64,000 nt of DNA from Castanea sativa. Its lineage: Eukaryota > Streptophyta > Magnoliopsida > Fagales > Fagaceae. Every line of letters starts with the position of its first letter. The first letter of the stretch is position 1. The notes under the pieces were generated by a model, which was given only the letters and a program-made list of their open reading frames with translations, was not told the origin of the DNA and made no database searches. The stretch covers positions 23,136,390-23,200,389 of the forward strand of contig NC_134016.1 of NCBI RefSeq assembly GCF_040712315.1, in the 5' to 3' direction. Positions 1 through 11,405 of this stretch are shown here, piece after piece. The position numbers were made by a program, and so were the translations under genes.

Positions 1-118
1 ATTGATAATTTCTAAAATTATTCAACTGAAATAGTACTTACGTAAAGACTACATTCATTTCTTCTGCACCACCTTTGCCAGAATTCTCCCACTTTTCTTT
101 GCCTACATAAGTTCAGTT
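1..118 (-). other. 3' UTR of the CCDC12-like gene
   Basis: Sequence downstream of the TAG at 121-119. A consensus-like donor (ACGTAAGTA on the minus strand, at about 42-50) lies here. The transcript may therefore be spliced again in the 3' UTR or have an alternative last exon beyond the window edge. Confidence 0.45.
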
Positions 119-3100
119 CTAATCTTCTGCACCAGTGCCACCATCTTCTTCAGTCAATTGCTTCTGTTTTTCTTGCTCCTCTGCAAAAAATCACAAAACC
201 ATTCTAATTAACCCCCCCAAAAAAAGCAAAAAAAAAAAAAAAAACCCCTAAATTAAGGATCAATAAACCAGCAACAGCAAAAAGAAGAAAGAAAGGTAAA
301 AGAGCAACAATCAATAATAGCCACAAAATCATATCGTAGTCTAGAGAATTAGTGTGTTTATGACAACTGCAATAAAGTGAAACTATTGACTGGAAATCTA
401 CAAACTAAATACAGCAAATTTGTTACAGCATGTGAGCCTACAATACATTGATTTCATAACAAACATTCATATATCTTTACGATACATATACAAAGTAAAG
501 AAAGTTCAATTCCTCAAAAAGTCCCAAATTCATTTAATTACCTATGGCTAGTTGCACCAATGAGTTTGACTAATCATGCACTATTCATGAAAGATACCTC
601 AACAGCAGTGTCGTACAAACAAGGAACACCAAAAATCATATAAATCACAGATTGAACCAAATGCTGTCAACATCCGCTCTCTCCCTCTTACTGAAATTTT
701 GGTTAAAATATGCCAAACTAGATTACAAAATCTGATATTTAATGTTTGGAATAAGTCATGAGATCAGAGTCAAATTTTAGCTGCATAACATTTATACCGT
801 CAAATTAGTAAATTAGGTACACCATTCACAATCAGGCTAGGTATTGGAAATGAGTAGGGTTTGCTGCTTTTAGCTTCTTATTTGTTTAGGTTTTCAGTAT
901 TTATTTTTTATTTTTTTATAGTTATGCAAGCACCCAGTGGATCTTGAAACCACAACCTCACCCTCCACCTTACTCTTACAAGCAGTGGAGGAGTACTAAA
1001 TTGCCATACCAGTATCAATATGATTGGTTAATAAAACAGGATGCTGATAGACATCTAAACAGCTTTGGTATTTGTGACCAATATCTAGCTCCAAATTATA
1101 TCATAGACCCTTCTTGTTTTGACCTGCTAAGAAAATAGCACAAGTATTTCTATAGAAGATTATCCACCAACAGAGTAACCCACATCAACTGTTAAAAGAG
1201 ACTTTAGCATCCAAAAAAATGCCTCGCACTTAGTTATTCTTCTTGACTAAAGAAAAGCTACCAATTTGTTTAGTATATTTAGCAGCCCTTTAAATACATT
1301 GCAAAATGACTGGACTATGCCTCTTCTCGTCTTCAGATGCATAGACATAGGGAAGATCCCCAAAAGAAACACATTTAAGCAGAAACAGGTCAAAAAAATT
1401 TCATCATCCAGCCATGCTTAAGTTCAGACACCCTAAATGTCCTATTGGTCATGCTCATGAAAACAATGTCCTCTTGGTCATCATTTCTCCATCCTTAAAC
1501 CGGCTTTCTACACTTGATTTCTGTCCAAACTATTTTGAACCTCTTCTAAGTCAAGGTAATACCAAATTGGATGTCATGCAGCTTATGCTGAAGCAAGAGA
1601 AGAACCCATCCACCAACCACACAACGACCCACCTCATTCTGGAGTTTCTTAGCAAGTAAAACATGGAAAGAAACATTCATAGACATGGAGAAAAATAAAG
1701 GCCCCAGAAAGAGCATTCTTTGTCACCAAAACCTTATGGACCCTAAAAAATGTTGCCAAGTGGCCATTGGTTTGAACTTTGATGATATCATTTACATTGG
1801 ACAGCAATAACAACCCCTTGGCAAAGAAAACAGATACAAAAACATGTGGCAAAGGAAGAGAAAAACATCCGTCAATAGATAATCTGCAAATAAATTAATA
1901 TAACAGGGACTAAAGGACAGTTGAGTGTAACCATCATCACCCTGTACACTGGTGGGGAAAAAAACTAAGAAGAAACTTGTAATTACTTACCCATAAGTTT
2001 ATATAATGCCTTCTGGGTGCGTCTTTCAAGCTTATCAAGTTTCTTTTGCACATCCCTCCTGAGGTCCCAGTTTGGTTTCTTTGGAGCAATATTCACAAAT
2101 GGGTCCTGAATATTTCCCTCAAATTAGAGCATATGAACATAGAAGATGAAACCAAAAGCTCACACATGTTAAAGCTACTAATTCAGAGAATTTCACAATG
2201 GAAGTAATCAATTACCTCCTCTGCTGATGGTAGAGGTGCAGCTGCAATAGGATCTTCAAACTTTGGTAGCACTGGTGGAGAAACCTTTCCCTCCTGAAGT
2301 TGCTTATCATGAGGAACATAGTTCCGAAATTTCATGTTAAAATTACTGCAACAAAATTATGAGTTAAAGTTAGCACATGATCATAATTAGCAAAGCAGAT
2401 GCCAAATATGCATACAGCCAAAAATAGAACAAACCTTTACACATTTCCAAACATGATTATATGCCAATTAGTTCTTGTTGATAATCTAGAAACATCAGCA
2501 ACAATTGAAGTAAACAAGTACATTCGTCATGATATGAAGTCAAATTACCATGAATTGGTAAGAAATCAAAAAAAAAAAAAAAGTGGAAGGCTTCTGGGCA
2601 TGATTTGATTATTTTACTTAAATACAAAACTTAGTTAACCTTCCCCTTTGGTCAATGAACATGCAGCAGAATAAGCTTAGTAAGTTCAGGAGCCAATATA
2701 GAACCTCCCAAAAATAAAAAGTAACCAAGATCAGAGTGTTGGAACTTGGAAATAATGAGAAATGAAAAGGAAAAAAAAATTAATTAAGAAATCGAGACTA
2801 TTGACCTTTAATCCCCACCCTATTGTATGCAAGCATGATGAAAATTCAACTTTTCTGTAAACAATTGCATTTTCTGTTTGTAAATTATTTATTAACAGGG
2901 GCAGTCTTTTAAATGCAACAGCTATGTCATCCAAAGATAAGATGTAAATCTGATATGATTCCATACTATCTTTTATCTATATGTAAGAACTTCATTGACC
3001 AAAAAAAAAAAAAAAAACCTAAAACTAAAACAAAAGGAGTGCAACCATAGCACAGGGGAAGAATACAAAAGGCAATGCCAAAAGAAAATAAAGGAAAGAA

Positions 3101-4162
3101 TACACACACACACACACAGAGAAACCCAAACAAGTTTAAAATCTAGAATGAAATAGAGCTGAAGTCCACTCATAAAAAAGCCTGCAAAATGAAACTTCAA
3201 CTTTGACAAAGGTACCTCCTCTACTTATCAAAAAAAAAAAAAAAAAAGCGGTAACTCCTCCCCTTCAAAGCATCAAGCATCCCTTTCTCTCCATATGCAC
3301 CACATTAAGCATAACAGAATAGCCTTCCATCTGTTCCCTAGCCATAGTGTCCTTTCCAACATGATAATAGATCCAGCTTACAGCTAGGCATTACCCAATT
3401 CTCACCAACAACAACATTGGGATTCATTCTCACCACCAACAACAACCCAATTCATACCAACCAAGCAAAATGATATAAAACTCCTTAGCAATGTTAAAAT
3501 GGAGTCTGTATGGCTCTTACACAAGTAACACAAATCCATAATAACTATCCTCAGCTTCTTGAGATTATCTGTTGCCAAAATTTTTCCCATAGCAGCACAC
3601 CATCAGAAAAAATCTACCCTAGGTCGTACATGAACTTTCTATATGCTTTGCTATACTATCTCCCCAATTGAACTTATAGTATCAGTGTTATGTTTCATCA
3701 CCTTGTACCTATGATTCAAAACCCATGCAATGCTCCACTACAAAATGCAAAGCTATCACAACCCCTATGTCCTCAAATGCAAGCTCAAGTTAAAATGTAA
3801 AACCAACTACTGGAATCCCTTCATTGCTAATTTGAAATTCTTAAATGAAAGTAAGCACTAATACGTAAAACTTACAAGGGTTTATAAAAAAGGCCTATAC
3901 CATACACTCATACACTTACAAAACAGCATAACAAATTGGAAATTAGAAAATAATGAATGGAAAGAAGAAAAAAAAATCAAAAAGAGAAGATATTGTACAC
4001 TCACTTTTCATCATTAGTTCCATTCTCATCATTTGTCTTATACTCAACTTGAGCGGAATCCTCATCTGGAGTGTTTAGCAGTTCTTGAGCAGCTTTAAGA
4101 GCTCTGAGCCGCTCGCGGCGAGCTGCTGCAGCTTGTTCAATGGAGTCCTCTTCTGCAGCCAT
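119..4162 (-). CDS. CCDC12: CCDC12/cwf18-like pre-mRNA splicing factor, four coding exons
   Basis: Coding exons on the minus strand are 4162-4005, 2345-2216, 2105-1991 and 180-119 (stop TAG at 121-119). They total 465 nt, exactly 155 codons including the stop, so the predicted protein is 154 residues. Every junction is GT-AG and the phases join cleanly (DEN across exons 1/2, EE|DP across 2/3, LM|EE across 3/4). The protein starts MAAEEDSIEQAAAARRERL, a charged helical N-terminus typical of the CCDC12/cwf18 family. The middle has a KFRNYVP segment and the third exon a DPFVNIAPKKPNWDLRRD segment followed by a coiled-coil-like KKLDKLERRTQKALYKLM. Family members are nuclear components of the activated spliceosome (Prp19/Cdc5-associated). 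Length is close to known members (about 150-170). An in-frame upstream ATG at about 4213 lies before the splice acceptor at 4176, so it is intronic and I chose the ATG at 4162. This is the only gene in the window that looks intact. Confidence 0.9.
181..1990. other. Intron 3 of the CCDC12-like gene; no other gene seen
   Basis: AT-rich DNA between exon 4 (acceptor at 181-182) and exon 3 (donor GTAAGT at 1990-1985). Short open frames here have no recognisable domains. Confidence 0.7.
2346..4004. other. Intron 1 between coding exons, with homopolymers and an AC microsatellite
   Basis: The intron has donor GTGAGT at 4004-3999 and acceptor TGCAG ending at 2346. It contains A-tracts (about 3001-3017, 3229-3247) and a short (AC)n run near 3102-3118. 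No gene is seen. Confidence 0.7.
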
Positions 4163-4449
4163 CAATGCACTAGTGCTGTACACACAAATAAAAAAAAAAA
4201 ATTTGGGAATCATGCAAATGAAAGTGCATCACTTCTTTTCTAATAAGTTACGAAAACTGTTTCACCTCATACTTTGTTTAGATTAAAGACTTGTAAAGGA
4301 AATGCTTATAGCACCTGTATCATATAACTTTTTTTTCCATACAAGTTCTACTAGACTCATCTTTGTTTTCATATAAACTTCCATTTACATAGATTCACCA
4401 AAGTAATCTATATTAATCTACACTGCAACAGCTTCAACTACAATTAAGT

Positions 4450-4556
4450 TTTTGCCAAGGGCCTTGTAGCTCAACTGGGTGTTTCTAACGGAGTTGTCCA
4501 GGTTTTCATTCTAACTGCAAACCCCCATTTTAACTATCGAATTATAAAAAATAAAA
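4450..4556 (+). repeat. Probable tRNA-derived SINE relic in the first intron
   Basis: TAGCTCAACTGG at about 4467 fits the RNA polymerase III A-box consensus (TRGYNNARNNGG). About 35-50 bases further on is a degraded B-box-like CCAGGTTTTCATTCT. The segment closes with ACTATCGAATTATAAAAAATAAAAAT, an A-rich tail preceded by a motif common in plant SINE tails. It lies in the antisense direction inside intron 1 of the CCDC12-like gene. It is not a functional tRNA because no cloverleaf can be folded from it. Confidence 0.5.
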
Positions 4557-4982
4557 ATATATGATAAGGCTTTCGTTCCAAAGCTACTTTAGCTTACAAC
4601 TCTCTTTTTAGAATTTTTAAAAGCTTGTCTTTTCTTGTTTGGTTTTTTTTTTTTTTTTTAAAGAAAAACAGTCTCAGCACATTCATCAGAAAAATTATCC
4701 AAATATTTAAACTTCAAATGTATATCCCTAAAGAGCTTATCAACCAAACATTTATTGATCTGAATTAAAATATGCATTCTTGGAACTATTTCAAAATTAT
4801 CTCTACAGTTGTTATGTTATGTGAGTATTAGAAGAACCTCCTTCCTTCCTAGCTTCCTTCCTTCCTATTAAAGCACCGACACGGCTGCACGCGAGACCTT
4901 CCCTTTTTAAAAAGAAATAATCGGAGACGGCCGGGACACGGCGAGGAGAGAGAATAAAATAAAAAAAAGTAAAAATCCTAAC

Positions 4983-5130
4983 CTGAAACGCTGCGTTTTG
5001 AGGGTGTCCCTTGCACCCAAAATTAGTTCCTCTCTCTCTCCTTCTCTCACGCCGATCTCCTCTGGCTCGTCGTCTTCTTCTTTGAAAGCTCTGATCAGCC
5101 GATCTTCTTCCCTCTTCTCCTTCTACTTCT
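4983..5130 (-). other. 5' UTR exon and putative transcription start region of the CCDC12-like gene
   Basis: On the minus strand a purine-rich leader (GAAGAAGAAG, GAGAGAGAGG) ends with TTTCAG|GTTAGG at 4983/4982. This is a good donor that pairs with the acceptor ending at 4176, just 13 nt before the start codon. The resulting first intron (4982-4176) is a 5' UTR intron of about 0.8 kb, common in plant housekeeping genes. The outer end of the exon is not defined by sequence; 5130 is only approximate. Confidence 0.6.
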
Positions 5131-5234
5131 TCTACTTCTTCTAAATATGCCCTTAAAAATTTTACAGAATTCCCCTTTTGCCCCCCCCCTTCCCTTGGAA
5201 ATTGGGTACTTTGGTAAATGTAAAGTGTAAACCC

Positions 5235-5236
<2 letters not shown>

Positions 5237-5269
<33 letters not shown>

Positions 5270-5292
5270 TTGTTGTTGTTGTTGTTGTTGTA
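5237..5292. repeat. Poly-T tract followed by (TGT)n microsatellite
   Basis: An uninterrupted T run of about 30 bases passes directly into about eight TGT/GTT units. The open frame across it encodes only low-complexity Lys/Asn and is not a gene. Confidence 0.85.
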
Positions 5293-5532
5293 TAGAGGCA
5301 AGCGCATACCCATGTGTATGGATGTTTACATTGATTAACTAGTCGCTAATTAGTTGAACAAAATTTTAAATTTGACTAAAGTTATGACCACTTGAAAAAC
5401 TAAGGCTCGTTCAACTTATTTCATAATTCTCTTGTTCTCTCCCTCTTGTGGAGCTCTCCCTCTCGTACTAGTACAAGTACTCCTTCCCTTGGCTGTGAGC
5501 GAAGGATAATTATCTAGTTTTTACAAGGCAGA

Positions 5533-6864
5533 ATGGAGGATGATGTGTGTGATAGTCTTGCCAAGATGAAGTTAACTATTGAAGAGAAAGAAACGATCGT
5601 TATCTTGGACGATGGAAGATTGGAAGCTATTGAAAGTTGCAATCTGAGTTTGATTGGAAAATTCCTTACATGCAAGTCATTTAATAAAGTATTAGTGAAG
5701 AACACAATAAGGCGAACGTGGGGATTGAATGAGTCAATGCACATTCTTGAAGTAAGGCCGAATCTCTTCCAATTCAAATTTCAATCAGAGTTTGATTTGG
5801 ATAGGATTTTGAGAGGAGGCCCTTGGTCCTTTGATAAATAGCTACTATTACTTCAACGATGGAAGAAGGGTATGACAGTGGGAAATATCCGATTGGAGTC
5901 TGCATCCCTTTGGGTTCAAATATGGGACGCACCATTTGATATGGTTTCCCCTCAAGTAGCGAAGGAAGTAGGGAGTCGACTGGGCAAGGTTGAGGAAGTG
6001 GAATGGAAGAAAAGGAAGGACGATATCTGTATGTTTATGAGAGTCCGAGTGACCTTACCAATTTCAAAACCTATTTGAAGGGGAGGTTTTATTGCTGGAT
6101 CGGATGGTGTGAAAACGTGGGTGCCTTTTAAGTACGAGAGATTGCCCATTTTTTGTCACTATTGTGGAATTTTAGGTCATGATCTGAAGCATTGTGCAGC
6201 CCACTATGCAGTGGAGAAAAAAGGAGAACAAATTGAATACCGGTATGGTGATTTTCTCAGGGCAATGGGGAGTCGTCCAAGAGTTTCAACTTCTAAAGAT
6301 ACAAGTCAGGTGTCTGTCATTAAGGAGGGCACGAGATGTGAAGCACTAAAGAGCTCTATATAGGCAGAGCAGTGTGGTCTAATAGGGATGACGGCGACAA
6401 ACTTAGCTGCTCCTGGAAACCCTAGCAACGCTGATAATCTTGAGTCTGTGATTCAAGGAATGGCTGCTGAAATCACGCACATTGATAGCGTGAGTAATTA
6501 CTCCCATGCAGACGTGAAGGGTTTAAATTCAAATAGAGAGGAAACTGGTCCGAAAAATAAGGATAATGGATAGCCTACCATCAAGTTAAATGAAGATCTT
6601 GATAACATAGGATTTATTTCTAAACCTATTGAGGGCCAAGTGGATGCTATACTGATAGAATGTCAAAGTCAGGACCTGGATATGCCTACTTCAAGTCCGG
6701 ATATGATTGGGGCTAGCAATTATAAGCCCAAAGGAACTTGGACCTGTATAAATAGAATGGACTTTGGCTTGGGAGGCTTCACCAAGGCTATCACGTTACA
6801 TGGATTGGGCAAGAGAGATTCACGTGAAGTACTTGGAAGGCAGATTGGCGAGCAGAATTTTAAG
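5533..6864 (+). pseudogene. LINE (L1-type) ORF1 with DUF4283-like domain and zinc knuckle, nonsense-disrupted
   Basis: A single reading frame runs from the ATG at 5533 to the LTR boundary at 6864, broken by four in-frame stops (5839 TAG, 6076 TGA, 6361 TAG, 6571 TAG) and no frameshift. The N-terminal part has the pattern of DUF4283 proteins found in plant non-LTR retrotransposons and related repeats (GGPWSFDK near residue 100, SLWVQIWDAPF about residue 123). It is followed by a CX2CX4HX4C zinc knuckle, CHYCGILGHDLKHC, at about 6155-6198. The C-terminal region is low in conservation, as usual for ORF1, an RNA-binding chaperone. The 3' end and any ORF2 are missing because a copia LTR begins at 6865. 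Confidence 0.8.
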
Positions 6865-7847
6865 TGTTGGAAAATTTAGACCCCGGTTGATAGAATTAAT
6901 AAGTTTTAAACCCAAGTTATTAATTAGATTTATTATGTTTAAAATTTATTAAAACAAACAAACATCAATATCATATCAAAAATAAGTGCAGCGAAAAAAT
7001 AAATAAGACAAAATATGATGACCCAGGAAAACCAATGAAATAAACTAGTTTCATAGTAAAAAAACTTGGGGGGAAACCTTCCCGAAAAGCAATCCACTAT
7101 AGTAAAGAGAAGTTTCAGATCTAGTACAAAACCTTTGTCCCTAGACTTTACAATCCCCGTAGATGAACTTACAATAGAAACCTTCTACCGCTTTAGAACT
7201 TCTGAACTCTTCAATATATGAACGCCACCCTTTTGATGCACAGATCCCAGTACATGATTAACTCCTTTGCATGAATCTCAATACGTGACTCACTCACCAA
7301 CTTAAGGAAGAAGAATGTTAGCTGCAAAGTTCTTCACTTTATTAACAATGAAGATCAATAAGCACTTGGTTACAAAACCCTAAGGCTCAAAGACGCAGTA
7401 GCTTCTTTTAGAGAGAATAAGGCTTTAGTCATCTTTTGCATGTGTTCTCCTTGTATTCTTTTATGTGATGGCCCTTAAAATAAGTCTTATATATGTCTAG
7501 GGTTGTGAGAAAAGAAACCTTACACAAATACATAAGCATGGGCCGAAAATCAGATCTGAAAATTTGAATTTCGTAATTCTCGATAGATAGTATTTGTCGG
7601 GCCTCATTAAACCTCGATAGATAGCTATCTGTCAAGCAGCTGTCGAGTTTTAATGAATCAGCACTTCTTCACTTGTTTCTTGGATAGATTTGCATAGCTT
7701 CAATACTATACTTGAACTTTTGTTTTTTGAAGTATTAAACACATCCTAGATTTACCCAAATACAAGTAGAGTATGTTTTGTCAAAAGATTAGCCAATACA
7801 TAAAATGTTGACATATGTTCCTAACATTAATCACATATGTCCTAACA
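6865..7847 (-). repeat. 3' LTR of element 1
   Basis: On the plus strand it starts TGTTGGAAAATTTAGACC and ends CCTAACA, the inverted TG...CA expected of an LTR. The first about 190 bp recur at 11218-11405. Confidence 0.75.
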
Positions 7848-7862
7848 ATCTCCCCCTTTGAC
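7848..7862 (-). other. Polypurine tract of element 1
   Basis: The minus strand reads CAAAGGGGGAGAT directly before TGTTAGG, the first bases of the 3' LTR. This is the plus-strand primer of reverse transcription and fixes the element orientation. Confidence 0.75.
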
Positions 7863-8028
7863 AATCCGTGACAAAACCACAACAAAAAAATGAAGTGTGA
7901 AAGAAGTCATAAATCACTCAACTCATAAAAAATTCCATAAAAATGCATGAATATAATGAAACAAGATGCTATGGATGACAAGATAAAAGAAAGATGCAAA
8001 ACATGTGAAAAACAATGCATGCAAGAGA

Positions 8029-8222
8029 ATCTCGATCGATCGAGAGGTGTCGAGCAGCTATCGAGCCAACCTCGATGGATCGAGAAGGTGTCGAGGATCT
8101 ATCGAGCAGACAAAAACTTTCTCGATGGATCGAGAAGCTATCGATGAGCAATCGAGATTGCGATAAGAAAAAGCTAAAGAGCTCGATAGATAGCCTAGGT
8201 GTCAAGGAGCTGTCGAGATTGC
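8029..8222. repeat. Palindrome-rich island of TCGATNGATCGAG-type motifs in element 1
   Basis: About ten interspersed copies of CTCGATCGATCGAG, CTCGATGGATCGAG, ATCGAG, GTCGAG and similar short words are packed into 190 bp. The 3' LTR also holds CTCGATAGATAG twice near 7580-7630. It is not an array with fixed period and no function is known to me. Confidence 0.6.
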
Positions 8223-8800
8223 CTAAAGACAATTTTTCAAAGAAGAGAAAAACACAGACATAAATGCAATCAAGCATGCAACTCAACCAAGGATCCAAAC
8301 AACATTTTGATCTCTCAAAAACTTCTCTCAACAAACATTTTGAAGCACATAGACCTTAAAACACACACACAAACTAAACAAGTCTAACCAATTTTATATT
8401 TCAAAAACAAGTTAAGACAGTCTAGTGAGCATACATTAACACATGTAAACCTTGTGATGGCCAAATCATATTGTACCTGCACATGTATCAGAAATAGCAA
8501 AGAATATTGCGTATTGTGTGTGAAAAACATCTCAAGATTGCATAAGTGTATCTATGTTATGACGATTTGACATATGAGTAAATCAATTTAACTCACACAC
8601 AATCGTAACTGTTTGATGGGGACTATTACATTCGAGGTACATCCTATAACTTCCACATCTCCTAGAATACATACTTGCAATCATATGTAAAGTATTTTGT
8701 TTCTTTTGCTTTTGTTTTTCTTTGTATATTTTTCTTTTATTGAGCATATCATATGGGCATATAAGAGAGAGAAAAGAAATACCCAATTATGTTAAGCTTT

Positions 8801-8882
8801 TTGACATTGCACTTTTGTTATGCCGAAGCATATAGATGTCATTGACATTGCACTTTGGCTATGCTGAAGCATATAGATGTCA
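8801..8882. repeat. Two-copy 41-bp tandem repeat
   Basis: TTGACATTGCACTTT...GAAGCATATAGATGTCA occurs at 8801 and again at 8842 with few differences. It lies in the non-coding part of element 1. Confidence 0.75.
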
Positions 8883-9472
8883 TTTCATGATTGGCGGGCA
8901 ATAGTGATAAGATGGTTATTTATGCATTTCTCTTAGGATTTTCTAATCATTCCCGTCAAAAAGAATAATACGAGTGTTAAGTACAAAAGATTACTTAACC
9001 TTACTCATCACAAACACGAGCCACAAAGTTCACTTGCATAGTTGTGCATAGAGATGCTCATCTAAGCTACAAGAGATACAAAATTTAGAAAATCTTGTTT
9101 CAATGGCCATCTAGGGTACACAAGTACCAATGTACATAAACACACTATTTTTGTATTTTTCTGATTTTTCCTTTTTATTTTTATTTTGAAAACAAACAAA
9201 ATAAAAACTAAACAACTAAACAAAAACAGATAAACAACATGAAAGCATGAAAAAAAGATGTATATGCATGAAAGCATGATTCCAAAGAAGATAAGAAATC
9301 AAGTAAAGAGAGTCCTACTTTAGATAGAAAGAATTAAAGTAAATGACAGACAGAAAAGACAATTAAGTTTGAGGCTCCTTTCTCACGCACACAGCACAGT
9401 CTTTGGCCGTGAAGATGAAAATGCACGTGTCCTAATATGTCTACTAAAGGACATAGAAGAATTAAAATTTTT

Positions 9473-11149
9473 CTAAAATTGAGTTAAAAAACTCAAGGCT
9501 TTTAATAATTGTCCAAACAAAGGTGTAGGTCCTTGAGAGGAATCCTGTGACCGTTTAGACACTTGCTTTTGAGGATACAACTTAAAGCAATTAGGACGGA
9601 TATGTCCAGAAATACCACAATGGTGACAACCATGAGACTTAACAAAGGATTTAGAATTAGCCAAATCAGTTTTGGATTTCATACCTTTATCACATTTCTC
9701 AGATTGGGGCACAATGACAGTCCTTAATCTAGAAACCGTGGAAGAAGAGGGGCCGGAGGAAACAGCATATCCTGTGCTAGTCTTATCAGAATTGGGCTTT
9801 TGAGCACTCAATACCTCATTAAGCTTTGTACTAGACATCCTCTCGATTTGAGTTCTAGCTTGACTAAGTTCAACTTTGAGATTCTTGACCTTTTCTTCTA
9901 ATGAGGTGTTCTCCATAACAAGAGTCTCAACTAACTTTGTAGTCTCATCTAGTTTGATTAACAGATCAGTTTTTCAGTTTTTACCTCATTAAGCTCTTTT
10001 CTACAATGATGAAAAGTCTTTTCAAATTTTATGAATTCAATGCATAGCTTATCATAGGCTTCTTGAAGGATCAACTTCTTGGGTACTTCCTTATCAGAAA
10101 AATCCTCACTGTCACGAGCACTCTCCACAATCACCTTATCGGTTAAAGCAGCAAAAGCCATAACATGATCACATACATCCACATACTCATCAGAAGAGTC
10201 ATTCTCAGTGTCACTCCAAGTAGCAACCAACCTATTATCTTTTGAATTCTTGGTCTTTTCTTTCATAAGATAGTTTGGACATTCTATCCTCATATGACCA
10301 AAACCTTTGCACTCATGGCATTGGATGAGGGGTTTCTCATTTTTGTCATTCCTTGAGGATTTAGATTTTCTAGGAGATTTGCCTTTATCCTTTTTCCTAA
10401 ATTTAAGAAGCTTGATAATCTCATCAGTTATGAAGGTTAGATCCTCATCCTCATCTTCACTTTCATCTTCATCTTCGGAGTGCTCAATCTCTTCTTCTAT
10501 ACCTTTAAGAACCAAGTTTTTACTCTTTCCACCTTTTCCCATTGAGCCTAATCCCATCTCATAGGTTTGAAGGTTCCCTACAAACTCAATCAGAGGAATT
10601 TTATCAATGTCCTTCACTTCTTCAATGGAAGTGATCTTGACATGAAATCTTTCAAGTAAATACCTAAGGATTTTTCTAACAATTTTGGATTTTGCTATAA
10701 ATTCTCCAAGGTTGAAGGCAGAATTCACAATATCCTTGAGTTTAGCATAGAGCTCATCAAAGGTATCATCCTCATTCATCCTTATTTCTTCAAAACTACT
10801 AGTGAGTCGTTGAAACTTCACAGTCTTTACTGTCTTGGTACCTTCATAAGTGGTCTCAAGAATGGTCCATGCTTCCTTGACAACTTCTATGGATGATATT
10901 TTCTTGAATTCTTCATTAGTCACCCCACAAAACAAAGCATTCAAGGTCCTACTGTTGAAATTTGCCACTTTGATTGTTGCTTCATCCCAATCTACTGGCG
11001 TTTCCTTTGGCTTAATCTAGCCAACTTCAACAGCTTGCCATACCTATTCACCTAGAGCCTGCAAAAAAAATTTTCATACAAACTTTCTAGTAGGCATAAT
11101 TAATGCCATCAAATAAAGGAGGAATCAAAAGAGATTGTCCACGATCCAT
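9473..11149 (-). pseudogene. Gag of element 1 (SIRE/Maximus-like), two zinc knuckles, broken
   Basis: The likely start is the minus-strand ATG at 11149 (MDRGQSLLIPPLFDG). The frame is then disturbed by stops and a shift around 11000-11100, and opens from 10968 to 9958 with a long gag (UBN2-type) helical domain. A first CCHC knuckle, CHECKGFGHMRIEC, lies near residue 216 of that stretch, and acidic Glu/Asp repeats precede it. After a frame change the C-terminal part (9916-9473) has a coiled-coil segment and a second knuckle, CHHCGISGHIRPNC. Two spaced knuckles are typical of SIRE-type copia Gag, the capsid protein. No protease motif follows. Confidence 0.75.
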
Positions 11150-11194
11150 GACAATGGGGGTCAAGGATCACACCCAGGAAATTAATCCAATCAA

Positions 11195-11217
11195 AGTGTA
11201 CCAACTTTGAAACCACT
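11195..11217 (-). other. Degenerate primer-binding site of element 1
   Basis: Directly inside the 5' LTR the minus strand reads AGTGGTTTCAAAGTTGG. It resembles the initiator tRNA-Met site TGGTATCAGAGC seen in the neighbouring elements, with several substitutions. Confidence 0.5.
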
Positions 11218-11405
11218 TGTTAAGAAATTTAGACCCTAGTTGATAAAATTAACAAGTTTTAAACCCAAGTTATTAATTAGATTTATTATGTATAAAGTTT
11301 GTTAAAACAAACAAACATCAATATCATGTCAAAAATAAGTGCAGCAGAAAAGTAAATAAAACAAGATATGATGACCCAGAAAAATCAATGAAACAAACTA
11401 GTTTT
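11218..11405 (-). repeat. Truncated 5' LTR of element 1
   Basis: Parallel to 6865-7050 (shared words GTTTTAAACCCAAGTTATTAATTAG, abbreviated). It is cut at 11406 where the LTR of element A begins. Confidence 0.7.

Larger units (their letters stand above)
6865..11405 (-). mobile_element. Ty1/copia element 1, SIRE-like, gag only (pol absent), 5' LTR cut short
   Basis: Minus-strand order: partial 5' LTR (11405-11218), degenerate primer site (about 11217-11195), gag (11149-9473), non-coding stretch, polypurine tract (about 7862-7848), 3' LTR (7847-6865). Both LTR copies share the block beginning TGTTRRGAAATTTAGACC and run in parallel for about 187 bp until the 5' copy is interrupted at 11406 by element A. 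No protease, integrase or RT can be found between gag and the 3' LTR, so the element is non-autonomous. It inserted into the LINE ORF1 at 6864/6865. The remaining roughly 800 bp of its 5' LTR is not visible beyond element A/C, implying a deletion. Confidence 0.75.

Noticed and set aside
4459..4530. tRNA gene
   Set aside because: Only an A-box-like word is good; no cloverleaf, anticodon arm or acceptor stem can be formed.
7969..8334. 121-codon minus-strand frame in element 1
   Set aside because: Composition comes from the TCGATCGA motif island; no domain.
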